DNA from: Melioribacteraceae bacterium
GTDB taxonomy: Bacteria; Bacteroidota; Ignavibacteria; Ignavibacteriales; Melioribacteraceae
DNA: 8,753 bases
Direction of reading: 5' to 3'
Assembly (NCBI GenBank): GCA_027036655.1
Contig: JALWEC010000366.1
Coordinates: forward strand, 1 to 8,753
Numbering within the stretch: position 1 is the stretch's first letter; each line of letters starts with the position of its first letter. The notes under the pieces were generated by a model. That model was not told the origin of the DNA and ran no database searches. It was given only the letters and a program-made list of their open reading frames with translations. The position numbers and the translations under genes were made by a program. Shown here in pieces: positions 1 to 7,533 of this stretch.

Positions 1-857
1 CCGATAGAATCGGCTAAAATTCCGAAAAGCACGGAACCGAATATTGCGGTTGTCTGAACAATCAGAAAGAAAATGACAAGCTCTTTCTGGGAAAATTTCA
101 ATGTTGTTGCCGCATAATTTCCGGCAAAAAAGATTACCGTATTTACCCCTTCGATATAAAAGAAAAACGCCAACAGAAATATCGAAAGCATCTTGTAATC
201 TTTCAGATGTGTAATTGTGTAATAAACTCTTTTGAAACCGATTTTAATAAACGGTTCGTCGGTTGTAACTTTTTTTCTTGTCTCCTTGAGATAGAAAAAC
301 AACGGGGAAGCAAACACCAAAAAGAAAAGGGCTGAAATTGGGAACGTAATGCTTATCATATTTTTTGTGATAAAAGGATAAGCGATAGCCAATGTAATAA
401 GGGAACCGAGATACCCCATTGCAAATCCGTAGCCGCTAACGCGCCCGTAGTTCTTCGGCTCCGTAATTTCAGGCAGAAAAGAATCGTAAAAAACAAGTCC
501 CGATTCAAATCCTATATTCGCCAGAATAAAAAGGAGAACTCCGGCAAAAATATCGCCCGGTCCGATAAAATAGAGAAGCGATGTGGAAACAATGCACAAC
601 AGGGAAAACGCCAGCAAGAATCTTTTTTTACCGGAAGAAAAATCCGCAATCGCCCCGAGCACCGGAGAAATAAAAGCGGTAACCAGCATGGAGGAACTAA
701 TCGCCAAGCTCCAATACAAATCGCCGATAGGTTTCCCTTCGGCGACAGTCTGCTTAAAATAAACAGCGTAAATTAAAGTAACAACAACAATCGAATAAGA
801 AGTATTTGCAAAATCAAATAACGACCAAATAAATATTTTCTTATCGGAAGATTTCAA
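1..857 (-). CDS. MFS transporter, UMF1 (Atg22-like) family, 3' end beyond window
   Basis: The reading frame stays open from 857 to the left edge and encodes about 285 residues, so the C-terminal part of a normally ~420-residue, 12-helix permease is missing. The N-terminus, with SLFDFANTSYS near residues 12-22, matches the UMF1 signature (typically YDWANSAYS). Later UMF1-like blocks are FYDSFLPEI, GRVSGYGFAMGYLGS and NYAATTLKFSQKELVIFFLIVQ-type sequence, separated by hydrophobic helices. It should be an inner-membrane transporter of the major facilitator superfamily; the substrate cannot be read from sequence. No ATG lies near the 5' end. The TTG at 857-855, five bases after the nusB stop, is the best start because it gives MKSSDKKIFIW, the expected length before the first helix. 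In-frame codons extend a little further upstream into nusB, so the exact start is less sure than the family. It is probably the last visible member of a transcript with nusB and the leucine-dehydrogenase-like gene. Confidence 0.85.
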   Translation of the reverse strand, partial: MKSSDKKIFIWSLFDFANTSYSIVVVTLIYAVYFKQTVAEGKPIGDLYWSLAISSSMLVTAFISPVLGAIADFSSGKKRFLLAFSLLCIVSTSLLYFIGPGDIFAGVLLFILANIGFESGLVFYDSFLPEITEPKNYGRVSGYGFAMGYLGSLITLAIAYPFITKNMISITFPISALFFLVFASPLFFYLKETRKKVTTDEPFIKIGFKRVYYTITHLKDYKMLSIFLLAFFFYIEGVNTVIFFAGNYAATTLKFSQKELVIFFLIVQTTAIFGSVLFGILADSI

Positions 858-862
858 CGTCT

Positions 863-1342
863 CTAAGATTTTTTTGAAAGAGTTTCGTCAATTAATCCGC
901 GTCCGAATTTGTTTAATTTTTTTTGGGATTTTAATTCGTTCAAAATTGCGTCAAGAATTCCGTTGATAAACCTACTGCTTTTTGAGGTGCTGTATTCCTT
1001 GGCGATTTCAATTACTTCGTTTATCGATACTTTCGGAGGAATATCGGGGAAATATAATATTTCCGCAATACCCATCCTCAGCAGAAGTCTGTCGATAAGC
1101 GCAATCCGGTCCAGCTCCCAATTGCTCGCTTTCGACTCAATAAGTTTATCCATCTCATCTTGATTTCTTACAACGTTTCTAACCAGCGAACGACTGAATT
1201 CCCTCTCGTTTTCGCCGTTCAAATCATCATAATAATTCGTAATCAATTCATGAAAAGCATCCGGATTCATTTCAGTCGCATATAAAATCTGCAAAGCTTT
1301 TTCCCGCGCAATTCTTCTTTTCGATTTTTTCTTTCGTATCAT
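863..1342 (-). CDS. nusB: Transcription antitermination factor NusB
   Basis: This is a 159-residue protein of the usual NusB length. The N-terminus is rich in Lys/Arg, then has RRIAREKALQILYATE (residues 9-24), the family's boxA RNA-binding start. The C-terminal half carries PPKVSINEVIEIAKEYS and KSSRFINGILDAIL (about 102-134), the most conserved NusB block. NusB binds boxA RNA with NusE (ribosomal protein S10) and helps RNA polymerase read through rRNA operons. The last ~20 residues are a charged tail with no motif. The ATG is two bases after the stop of the leucine-dehydrogenase-like gene, with an AGGAAG stretch inside that gene's end as a possible ribosome site. The next gene starts five bases after the stop, so all three genes are very likely co-transcribed. 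Confidence 0.96.
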   Translation of the reverse strand: MIRKKKSKRRIAREKALQILYATEMNPDAFHELITNYYDDLNGENEREFSRSLVRNVVRNQDEMDKLIESKASNWELDRIALIDRLLLRMGIAEILYFPDIPPKVSINEVIEIAKEYSTSKSSRFINGILDAILNELKSQKKLNKFGRGLIDETLSKKS

Positions 1343-1344
1343 AT

Positions 1345-2463
1345 TTATCTGTTCTTCCTCGTAAGTTCTCCGAATCTACCTGAAAAAGTAGAGTCGCCTG
1401 TGTACATATTTTTCATACCCCGAACCATCTGCAATCTTCCTTCGGCTAATCTGTTTGCCGCCGCCGATGTCGGTAAATCTTCTTTTTCGGAAAGCTCCAA
1501 TACTTTAAGTAAAGTATCGTAAATTCCTTCAGCCTGGCGCAAAGCTCTGTCCTGTCTGTAACCTTCAAGTTCGTTAGCTACATTAATTAATCCTCCCGCG
1601 TTAATAACATAGTCGGGAGCGTAAAAAATTCCTTTTTGCTTCAGCAGAACCCCGTGAGTTTTTTCATCGACCAATTGATTATTCGCCGCGCCGGCAATTA
1701 TGCTGAACTTCATCTCTTCTATCGATTTATCGTCTATTATTCCTCCGAGTGCGCAAGGAGAAAAAATATCGGCGTCAACCGAATAAATCTCTTCAGGTTT
1801 AACAACGTGCGCTTTAACCGAAGCGACAATAGATTTTAATTTTTCATGATGTCTATCGGTAATAATAATTTCCACACCTTCGTGATTAAGATGTTCGACA
1901 AGATATCTTGCCACATTTCCGGCACCTTGAATCGCGACTTTCTTACCGCGCAATGAGTCATAACCGTAAAGGCGCTTCATCATCGCTTTCATACCGACAT
2001 AAATTCCGTAAGCCGTTACGGGAGAGGGGTCTCCCGAACCGCCGAGAGCTTTTGAAATTCCGGCTACATATTTTGTCTCCATACGAACGTATTCCATATC
2101 CGCAACGTCCGTGCCGACATCCTCCGCCGCAATATATCTGCCTCCCAAACCTTCGACATACTTACCGAAAGTTCTGAAAAGATTTTCTGTTTTATCCTTC
2201 TTCGGATCGCCGATAATAACCGCATTGCCGCCGCCAAGGTTTAAGCCGGAAATAGCCGCTTTGTATGTCATCGTGCGCGCTACCTTCAGCGCGTCGGAAA
2301 GAGCGTCGTTAATAGCGTCGTAATTACGCATACGCACGCCGCCGATTGCGGGGCCGAGCGTGGTGTCGTGTATCGCAATTATGCCTCTTAAACCGGCTGA
2401 TTTATTGGAACAGAGCGTCATTTGCTCATGGTCATGTTTCTCAAGCATTTCAAACTGAAACAT
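1345..2463 (-). CDS. Leucine dehydrogenase-family amino-acid dehydrogenase, catalytic Lys80 replaced by Asn
   Basis: This 372-residue protein belongs to the Glu/Leu/Phe/Val dehydrogenase superfamily and aligns over its length, as I remember it, with Bacillus leucine dehydrogenase. Those enzymes carry out NAD-dependent oxidative deamination of branched-chain amino acids. Visible motifs are MTYK (Lys68, substrate carboxylate), LGGGN at 76-80, AAEDVG (Asp115), SPVTAYG (about 147-153), the NAD-binding IQGAGNVA (178-185) with an acidic residue in ITD (203), and YAPDYVINAGG (281-291). Numbering matches the Bacillus enzyme without gaps at the active site, so the usual catalytic lysine of GGGK (Lys80) is Asn here (codon AAT). 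The protein may be inactive, altered in reaction, or a lineage variant, so the family is sure but the activity is not. The ATG has a GAGG ribosome site five bases upstream (2469-2472). nusB follows after two bases. Confidence 0.93.
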   Translation of the reverse strand: MFQFEMLEKHDHEQMTLCSNKSAGLRGIIAIHDTTLGPAIGGVRMRNYDAINDALSDALKVARTMTYKAAISGLNLGGGNAVIIGDPKKDKTENLFRTFGKYVEGLGGRYIAAEDVGTDVADMEYVRMETKYVAGISKALGGSGDPSPVTAYGIYVGMKAMMKRLYGYDSLRGKKVAIQGAGNVARYLVEHLNHEGVEIIITDRHHEKLKSIVASVKAHVVKPEEIYSVDADIFSPCALGGIIDDKSIEEMKFSIIAGAANNQLVDEKTHGVLLKQKGIFYAPDYVINAGGLINVANELEGYRQDRALRQAEGIYDTLLKVLELSEKEDLPTSAAANRLAEGRLQMVRGMKNMYTGDSTFSGRFGELTRKNR

Positions 2464-2519
2464 ATATACCTCAAAAAAATATTTTCAATTTTTTAATTTG
2501 CAAAAAAGAGATTTTATAA

Positions 2520-2547
2520 CAAAGATAACTATTGTTTAATCATCAAA
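2520..2547 (-). promoter_or_regulatory. Possible Bacteroidetes-type promoter for the leucine-dehydrogenase-like gene
   Basis: On the minus strand TATCTTTG (2527-2520) fits the Bacteroidetes -7 consensus TAnnTTTG. A TTTG (2547-2544) lies 16 bases upstream, slightly short of the usual spacing to the -33 element. The -7 box is about 55 bases before the ATG. It lies on the gene side of MITE copy A, so the insertion would leave it intact. The short spacing keeps confidence low. Confidence 0.3.
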
Positions 2548-2574
2548 TGAAACAAAATCAATAATCATTTATTA

Positions 2575-2737
2575 GATACCTTTGCAAAACCTAAAGTTGT
2601 CATATTGAGTCCGCTACGGCAAAGGTAAGAAGCGTCCGAAATATCTCTAAATTCGGTATAATTACCAGTCTTGAGATTCTTCTCCCCGACTTTGTCGGGG
2701 ATCAGAATGACATATTATTAGGTTATGCAAATCCTAC
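2575..2737 (+). mobile_element. MITE-like element, copy A (163 bp), flanked by TATTA duplication
   Basis: This is a non-coding element with imperfect terminal inverted repeats. The left end reads GATACCTTTGCAAAACC and the right end, reverse-complemented, reads GTAGGATTTGCATAACC; similarity continues to TTGTCATATTGAGT inside the left arm and TGTCATTCTGA in the right arm. It sits between perfect 5-base direct repeats, TATTA at 2570-2574 and 2738-2742. The right arm from 2638 is nearly identical to copies B and C and contains the 7-bp hairpin CCCCGAC-TTT-GTCGGGG (2684-2700). The middle part is the shortest of the three copies. The right end runs into speB and supplies its last codons and stop. 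No transposase is encoded, so movement would need an enzyme from elsewhere. Confidence 0.85.
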
Positions 2738-3620
2738 TATTAATAAAAGCATAGTTCAACATCTTGTAAACAAGTTTTGCCGCAATAAAATCGGAAGCGG
2801 GATGAGCTTTGGAAGGAGCAAGTTCCACAACGTCGAAACCGACAATGTTTTTACTCTCCCCGATTTTCTTGAGCAAGTTCATTGTATCGTCCCAGAATAA
2901 TCCTCCCGGTTCCGGAGTTCCTGTCGCAGGCAACAGCGAAGGGTCAAATCCGTCAACGTCGAAAGTTATATAAACATTTTTGCCGAGAGCGTTAATTACA
3001 TCCTTATGCCACTTATCCGAAACAGATGAAAAAATATCGCGAGCGTAGAACGCAGCGATTCCATTGGATTTAATAAATTCATATTCCTCCCTACACTGCG
3101 CTCTTATACCAACCTGCACAATCGATTTAGTCATCTCCGCAACGCGCGCCATTACGGACGCGTGCGAATATTTTGTTCCTTCGTACGAGTTTCTTAAATC
3201 GGAATGAGCGTCAAACTGTAGAACAGTTAGGTCAGGGTATTTCTCCAAAAACGCTTTAATCGGAGCCTGCGAAATTGTGTGTTCGCCGCCGAGCGTAACG
3301 ACAAACTTATTCTTGTTCAACAAATTTTTTGTTGACTCGTAAATTTTCTTAATCGCTTCCGCCGGCGGCAGTTTTTCCAGATTGAGAGGAGACAATGCCG
3401 CGATTCCTTTTTCAAAACAAAGCTCCCTGTTTAATTCTTCGTCGAAAAACTCAACATAATGGGAAGCTTTCAAAATCGCTTTCGGACCTTTGGATGTTCC
3501 TTTTCCGTAACTCACTGTTTTCTCGTACGGAACCGATTGAATTACAATTTCAGAATTTTCAAAAGAACTGTATTTCTCATCAATCGCAAGAAAATTATTT
3601 TTAACGCCGAGTGTCTTCAT
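2718..3620 (-). CDS. speB: Agmatinase (ureohydrolase family), C-terminus rewritten by a MITE
   Basis: This 300-residue protein of the arginase/agmatinase family has all the metal ligands: GGEH (His114), DAHSD (Asp137, His139, Asp141) and DVDGFDPS (Asp221, Asp223). It also has YSHASVMARV (His153) and the late VVELAPS glutamate (Glu266). Agmatinase uses a binuclear manganese centre to hydrolyse agmatine to putrescine and urea in the cytoplasm. Absence of arginase-specific features and the GTSKGPKAILKAS block near residues 41-53 favour agmatinase, but a related guanidino substrate is possible. Residues 295-300 (SRICIT) and the stop codon are encoded by MITE copy A. Excising the element with one TSD copy gives ...YAFIN-Lys-stop, so the ancestral protein was 295 residues. 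The active site is untouched and activity is probably kept. No clear ribosome site precedes the ATG. Confidence 0.93.
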   Translation of the reverse strand: MKTLGVKNNFLAIDEKYSSFENSEIVIQSVPYEKTVSYGKGTSKGPKAILKASHYVEFFDEELNRELCFEKGIAALSPLNLEKLPPAEAIKKIYESTKNLLNKNKFVVTLGGEHTISQAPIKAFLEKYPDLTVLQFDAHSDLRNSYEGTKYSHASVMARVAEMTKSIVQVGIRAQCREEYEFIKSNGIAAFYARDIFSSVSDKWHKDVINALGKNVYITFDVDGFDPSLLPATGTPEPGGLFWDDTMNLLKKIGESKNIVGFDVVELAPSKAHPASDFIAAKLVYKMLNYAFINSRICIT

Positions 3621-3761
3621 ATCTGTTAAAAATTAACCTGTCTTATAATAATAGGCGAATAGTAAAAAAAATAATTAACCAACGACAATCGCCGCCGGTT
3701 TATTGTTCAAACTGCTGTTTTATATAGTTAAAATTTACCGCTCCTAAAAAAGGAGCTATAA
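3621..3761. other. Intergenic leader of speB with a small hairpin near its far end
   Basis: This AT-rich stretch lies between the speB start and MITE copy B. On the minus strand there is a poor -35/-10-like pair (TTGTCG, 18 bases, TACTAT) that I do not call as a promoter. The bases GCTCCT (3740-3745) and AGGAGC (3751-3756) form a 6-bp stem with an AAAAA loop, followed on the plus strand by the TATAA duplication (3757-3761) of copy B. Before the insertion this hairpin would have lain 7 bases after the yajC stop. It lacks a clean U-tract on the minus strand, so a terminator role is only possible. Confidence 0.45.
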
Positions 3762-3950
3762 GAGACCTTTGCAAAACCTAAAATTGTCATATTGAGTTCG
3801 CCAAGCTAGCCCCAACTGCTTTTTGTTGGGGACGAAGATGAAAGCCGTTTGAAATATCTCTAAATTCGGTATAATTACCGGTTCTGAGATTCTTCTCCCC
3901 GACTTTGTCGGGACTCAGAATGACATATTATAGGGTTATGCAAAGACTTC
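3762..3950 (+). mobile_element. MITE-like element, copy B (189 bp), flanked by TATAA duplication
   Basis: This copy has the same orientation and architecture as copy A. The left end is GAGACCTTTGCAAAACC and the reverse-complemented right end is GAAGTCTTTGCATAACC. Direct repeats TATAA flank it at 3757-3761 and 3951-3955. The right arm (from 3851) holds the hairpin CGGTA-TAAT-TACCG and the CCCGAC-TTT-GTCGGG stem inside an outer CTGAG/CTCAG pairing. The middle has its own 7-bp stem, CCCCAAC (3810-3816) with GTTGGGG (3825-3831), absent from copy A. The element lies two bases beyond the yajC stop codon, after the TSD. It is non-coding. Confidence 0.87.
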
Positions 3951-3957
3951 TATAAAT

Positions 3958-4292
3958 TTATTTTTTCGCGTCAGCTTTAGACTCCTTACCGGGCTGAGCC
4001 AAAACATTGATTGCGGAACGATCGAATTTTATCTTAATGTTGTTTCCAACATCAATTAATACGGTCTTGTCGTCGATACCTGCGATAGTTCCGTACATAC
4101 CGCCGGTAGTTACAATCTTATCTCCTTTTTTAAGAGAGTTGAGCATTGCCTCTTTTTCTTTCTGTTTTTTCTGCTGAGGGCGAATAATCATAAAGTAAAA
4201 GATTGCGAAGATAGCCCCAAACATAATCAGGGTGCTTACCATGCTTCCTCCGCCTTGTCCTTGTTGAGGCGCCATTGCCAATAAATAGTTCA

Positions 4293-4293
<1 letters not shown>
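3958..4293 (-). CDS. yajC: Preprotein translocase accessory subunit YajC
   Basis: This small 111-residue protein has one membrane helix (about residues 20-37, STLIMFGAIFAIFYFMI) followed at once by RPQQKKQKEKE, the YajC hallmark. A compact soluble domain follows: LKKGDKIVTTGGMYGTIAGI and VLIDVGNNIKIKFDRSAI. YajC associates with SecDF-YidC at the Sec translocon in the inner membrane. Its ATG overlaps the tgt stop by one base (TAATG), and the ribosome site GGAGG lies within the last codons of tgt, which suggests translational coupling. tgt-yajC is a widely conserved pair, usually followed by secD and secF. Here secDF is absent and the next gene is speB, beyond MITE copy B. The Met at residue 7 is a less likely alternative start. 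Confidence 0.96.
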
Positions 4294-5456
<1,163 letters not shown>

Positions 5457-6674
5457 CTATTTCTTCTTAACTTTAACTAATTCAATCTTTGTCTTATCTG
5501 CAAACATTACTTCAATCACAAAATTACCAATTACAACCTTCTCCCCTTTTTCGGGAATTCTGCCGAGAGATGTAATCACAAAACCGGCAATCGTTTCATA
5601 TTCCCCTTCGGGAATGCCGAGTTCAAACTCTTCGTTAATTGTGTCAATCTCAACTTTTCCGCTGAAAAGAAAAGTCTTATCATCTATTTTTCGTTTAACT
5701 TCGTCCTCTTCGTCATACTCGTCGCGGATTTCTCCTATCATTTCTTCGATAATATCTTCGAGCGTAACAATTCCCGCGGTGCCTCCGAATTCGTCAACCA
5801 CAACAGCCATCGATAGATGAGCGTCAAGAAGTTCGTTCAATGTGTCGAGGCTTCTTTTCGTTTCGGGGATAAAAGGAACTTCGCGTACGATACTTTTAAT
5901 ATCTTCCGGTTTCTTAAACAAATCGTAAGCTAATATAACTCCTTTAATGTGATCAAGACTCTCTTCGTAAACCGGCAATTTGGAATAGCCTGATTCAATA
6001 AACGTTTCAAGCGCTTCGTCTATCGTAGCGTCCAATTCTATTCCCACAATATCCGTTCTCGGGGTCATTGTTTCGGAAACCTTTTGGTCTCTCAGTTCAA
6101 AGACTTTATTCAGAATATCGGAGTTAGATTCGTCAACAAATCCAGCTTCAGCGCTTTCGTTAATTAACGACTGGAAATCCTCGCGCTTGAAAATTCTGTT
6201 AATTCCTTCTTCGCTCAGTTTTGTTCTTCCCGTAAAAACGGAAGAAACCATTGAAGTAAATTTCACAAACGGATAAAGAATGAAAGTAAAAAACCTGAGA
6301 GGAGTTACCGCAAAACTGAGAAGCGAGTCGGGAGCTTCACTCGAGAAAAACTTGGGTAATAGTTCTCCGAAAAAGAAAATCAAAGTTGTCGATAGAAGTA
6401 AAATTTGAAAGTTATCCAATCCGAAATATTTGGAAAGAAAAATCGTGATTATTGAGGCGAAAGCTGTATTGATAATATTGTTTGAAATTAATATCGTCGA
6501 AAAAAACATCTGCGGATTTTTGACATAGTAAAGCGCGTTCTTTGCCGAAAGAACGTTCTTCTGCGCGCGAAGTTCAATCTTTAATTTGTTAGAAAGAACA
6601 TATGCAAGTTCCGTAGAAGAAAAAAATGCGCTTGCAAAAATCAATGCAATCAAAAATATTAATTCAAAAGTCAT
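5457..6674 (-). CDS. CNNM/CorC (HlyC/CorC) family membrane protein with CBS pair
   Basis: This 405-residue protein has the full three-part architecture. An N-terminal DUF21/CNNM membrane domain (about 1-145) carries SSTELAYV at 19-26 and the GELLPK motif at 103-108. A CBS pair (about 200-315) carries MTPRTDIVGI, SKLPVYEESLDHIKGVI and MAVVVDEFGGTAGIVTLEDIIEE. A C-terminal CorC/HlyC domain (about 330-402) carries EGEYETIAGFVITSLGRIPEKGE. Between the last two is an acidic stretch, DEYDEEDEV. The family is linked to magnesium or cobalt efflux and resistance; the old name hemolysin is misleading. In Bacteroidetes a relative is GldE, but no gliding genes are seen here. It heads the probable corC-tgt-yajC operon, with a promoter candidate about 35 bases upstream and an A-rich leader without a clear Shine-Dalgarno site. 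Confidence 0.93.
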   Translation of the reverse strand: MTFELIFLIALIFASAFFSSTELAYVLSNKLKIELRAQKNVLSAKNALYYVKNPQMFFSTILISNNIINTAFASIITIFLSKYFGLDNFQILLLSTTLIFFFGELLPKFFSSEAPDSLLSFAVTPLRFFTFILYPFVKFTSMVSSVFTGRTKLSEEGINRIFKREDFQSLINESAEAGFVDESNSDILNKVFELRDQKVSETMTPRTDIVGIELDATIDEALETFIESGYSKLPVYEESLDHIKGVILAYDLFKKPEDIKSIVREVPFIPETKRSLDTLNELLDAHLSMAVVVDEFGGTAGIVTLEDIIEEMIGEIRDEYDEEDEVKRKIDDKTFLFSGKVEIDTINEEFELGIPEGEYETIAGFVITSLGRIPEKGEKVVIGNFVIEVMFADKTKIELVKVKKK

Positions 6675-6707
6675 TTCTTAATGTATTAAACCATTTAAAT
6701 TGAATTA

Positions 6708-6740
6708 CAAATTTACGAAAGATATAAATTCTTTGACAAA
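6708..6740 (-). promoter_or_regulatory. Bacteroidetes-type promoter for the CorC-like gene
   Basis: On the minus strand TTTG (6740-6737) is followed after 21 bases by TAAATTTG (6715-6708), an exact match to TAnnTTTG. The pair fits the -33/-7 promoter of the Bacteroidetes primary sigma factor. Transcription would start near 6701, giving a leader of roughly 25-30 bases before the ATG at 6674. Position and spacing are both good; the organism's sigma preference is an inference. Confidence 0.55.
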
Positions 6741-7006
6741 CTTTTGCACACAATTTGAGGATGCAAATACTACATAGAATTTAATGTTTAAGAAATAAAC
6801 GATAATAATTATCTCAAAAATATCATTAGGAAAAATTCTTTGCTCTAAAAGCAAAAATACCAAAATGTTTTTTGTAGCGTAGATTGCTTGCAATCTGCAA
6901 ACAACTCAATCCTTGCATATTTTAATCTTGGTATCCGTACCCAACTCCTTAAGAAAATCTTCACATTTCGATATGATTGTAATGCAAAGCCCCCTGATTA
7001 GAGAAA
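6741..7006. other. AT-rich intergenic stretch, no gene seen
   Basis: This lies between the promoter of the CorC-like gene and the symporter terminator. I find no convincing protein: a short minus-strand frame here has no ribosome site or family resemblance. The only structure I can support is the GTAG-headed palindrome at 6874-6898, annotated separately. A short stretch at 6761-6773 (ATGCAAATACTAC) resembles the end of MITE copy A but lacks a partner repeat. Confidence 0.5.
6874..6898 (+). repeat. REP-like palindrome with GTAG head
   Basis: GTAG (6874-6877) is followed by a stem AGATTG-CTTG-CAATCT (6881-6896), lengthened by a T.G wobble and a G-C pair. A short GTAG or GGAG head plus an imperfect palindrome is the layout of REP sequences mobilised by RAYT (TnpA_REP) transposases. 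Only one copy is visible, so repeat status is unproven. Confidence 0.35.
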
Positions 7007-7032
7007 AAGCTGCCGGTAATTTACGGCAGCTT
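7007..7032 (-). terminator. Intrinsic terminator of the sodium/sugar symporter gene
   Basis: A 9-bp GC-rich stem (AAGCTGCCG at 7007-7015 with CGGCAGCTT at 7024-7032, 8-base loop) is followed on the minus strand by a run of T (TTTTTCTCT), the classical Rho-independent pattern. Without MITE copy C it would lie about 47 bases after the symporter stop; it is now about 500 bases away. The plus-strand side has a weaker T-rich tail, so it may act both ways. Confidence 0.8.
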
Positions 7033-7183
7033 CTTTATTGAATAACTAACATTATCATAGAAGGCTTTGCATAGCCCCGGAATATGTCGTTCTGAGTCCC
7101 GACAAAGTCGAGGAGAAGAATCTCAGAACCGGTAATTATACCGAATTTAGAGATATTTCGGACGGCTTCCAACTTCGCTGTTT

Positions 7184-7454
7184 AAATTACTTTTTGATGT
7201 GCTGAAAATATATTATTGAACTACTTCGTAGTTCCTGGTGTTTCGGTTTTGTTTGCCTATGGACTTCGTCCATAGGTATTCAAATTGAAGTGCTTCGCAC
7301 TTTATGTTGCATAATTTTGCTTTTTTTACAAATTAAATTGCTTCATACTTCCAAGAAAGTTAAATTTTCATCGACTGCGGAGCAGTTGAACTTTTAATAA
7401 CGCCGAGAGAAATATGGTTAAACTAAATTCCTTTAGCACATTAAAAAATAATTT
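7184..7454. repeat. Nested inverted-repeat insert within MITE copy C
   Basis: The left end AAATTACTTTTTGATGTGCT (7184-7203) and the reverse complement of the right end (7435-7454) match at 18 of 20 bases. Copies A and B lack this stretch, so it looks like a second element inserted into, or captured by, copy C. CTTCG occurs just outside both ends (7173-7177, 7460-7464) and might be a duplication, but CTTCG is frequent here, so the exact ends are unsure. It is AT-rich and non-coding. Confidence 0.6.
7218..7388. repeat. Cluster of four short hairpins with C-NNN-G triloops
   Basis: Four palindromes lie inside the nested insert. They are GAACTAC-TTC-GTAGTTC (7218-7234), CCTATGGAC-TTC-GTCCATAGG (7256-7276), AAGTGC-TTC-GCACTT (7288-7302) and ACTGC-GGA-GCAGT (7374-7386, extended by a wobble and a C-G pair to 7372-7388). 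On the minus strand the first three have C-GAA-G loops, and one contains GCGAAGC, known as an exceptionally stable DNA mini-hairpin. Stems differ in sequence while the loop is kept. A symporter transcript would carry these structures in its 3' leaderless tail. Confidence 0.7.
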
Positions 7455-7533
7455 AGCCTCTTCGTTGTGGCGGACTCAATATGACAAATTTAGTTATGCA
7501 AAGATCTCTCATATAATAAAGAACGAAAATGTT

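Larger units (their letters stand above)
7060..7508 (-). mobile_element. MITE-like element, copy C (449 bp), inverted, flanked by TCATA duplication
   Basis: This is the longest copy and lies in the opposite orientation to A and B. The left end on the plus strand is GAAGGCTTTGCATAGCC and the reverse-complemented right end is GAGATCTTTGCATAACT. Direct repeats TCATA flank it at 7055-7059 and 7509-7513. The arm at about 7060-7159 is nearly the same as the right arms of A and B, and the arm at about 7465-7508 matches their left arms. The extra length comes from a ~260-base insert in the middle, annotated separately. The element lies 25 bases after the symporter stop, between that gene and its terminator. 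A plus-strand frame starting at 7414 crosses the right end but looks accidental. Confidence 0.85.

Noticed and set aside
2684..2700. CCCCGAC-TTT-GTCGGGG hairpin considered as the speB terminator
   Set aside because: It is shared by all three MITE copies as part of the element arm and is not followed by a T-run in the speB direction.
6741..6773. Possible fourth, decayed MITE (ATGCAAATACTAC resembles the right end of copy A)
   Set aside because: There is no matching opposite end at a sensible distance, no shared arm and no 5-base direct repeat.
6705..6893. Minus-strand 62-codon frame between the CorC-like gene and the terminator
   Set aside because: It is AT-rich, overlaps the promoter candidate and the GTAG palindrome, and has no recognisable motif.
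7218..7388. Hairpin array considered as a CRISPR array
   Set aside because: The units differ in stem sequence and spacing; only the loop is shared, there is no constant direct repeat, and no cas gene is nearby.
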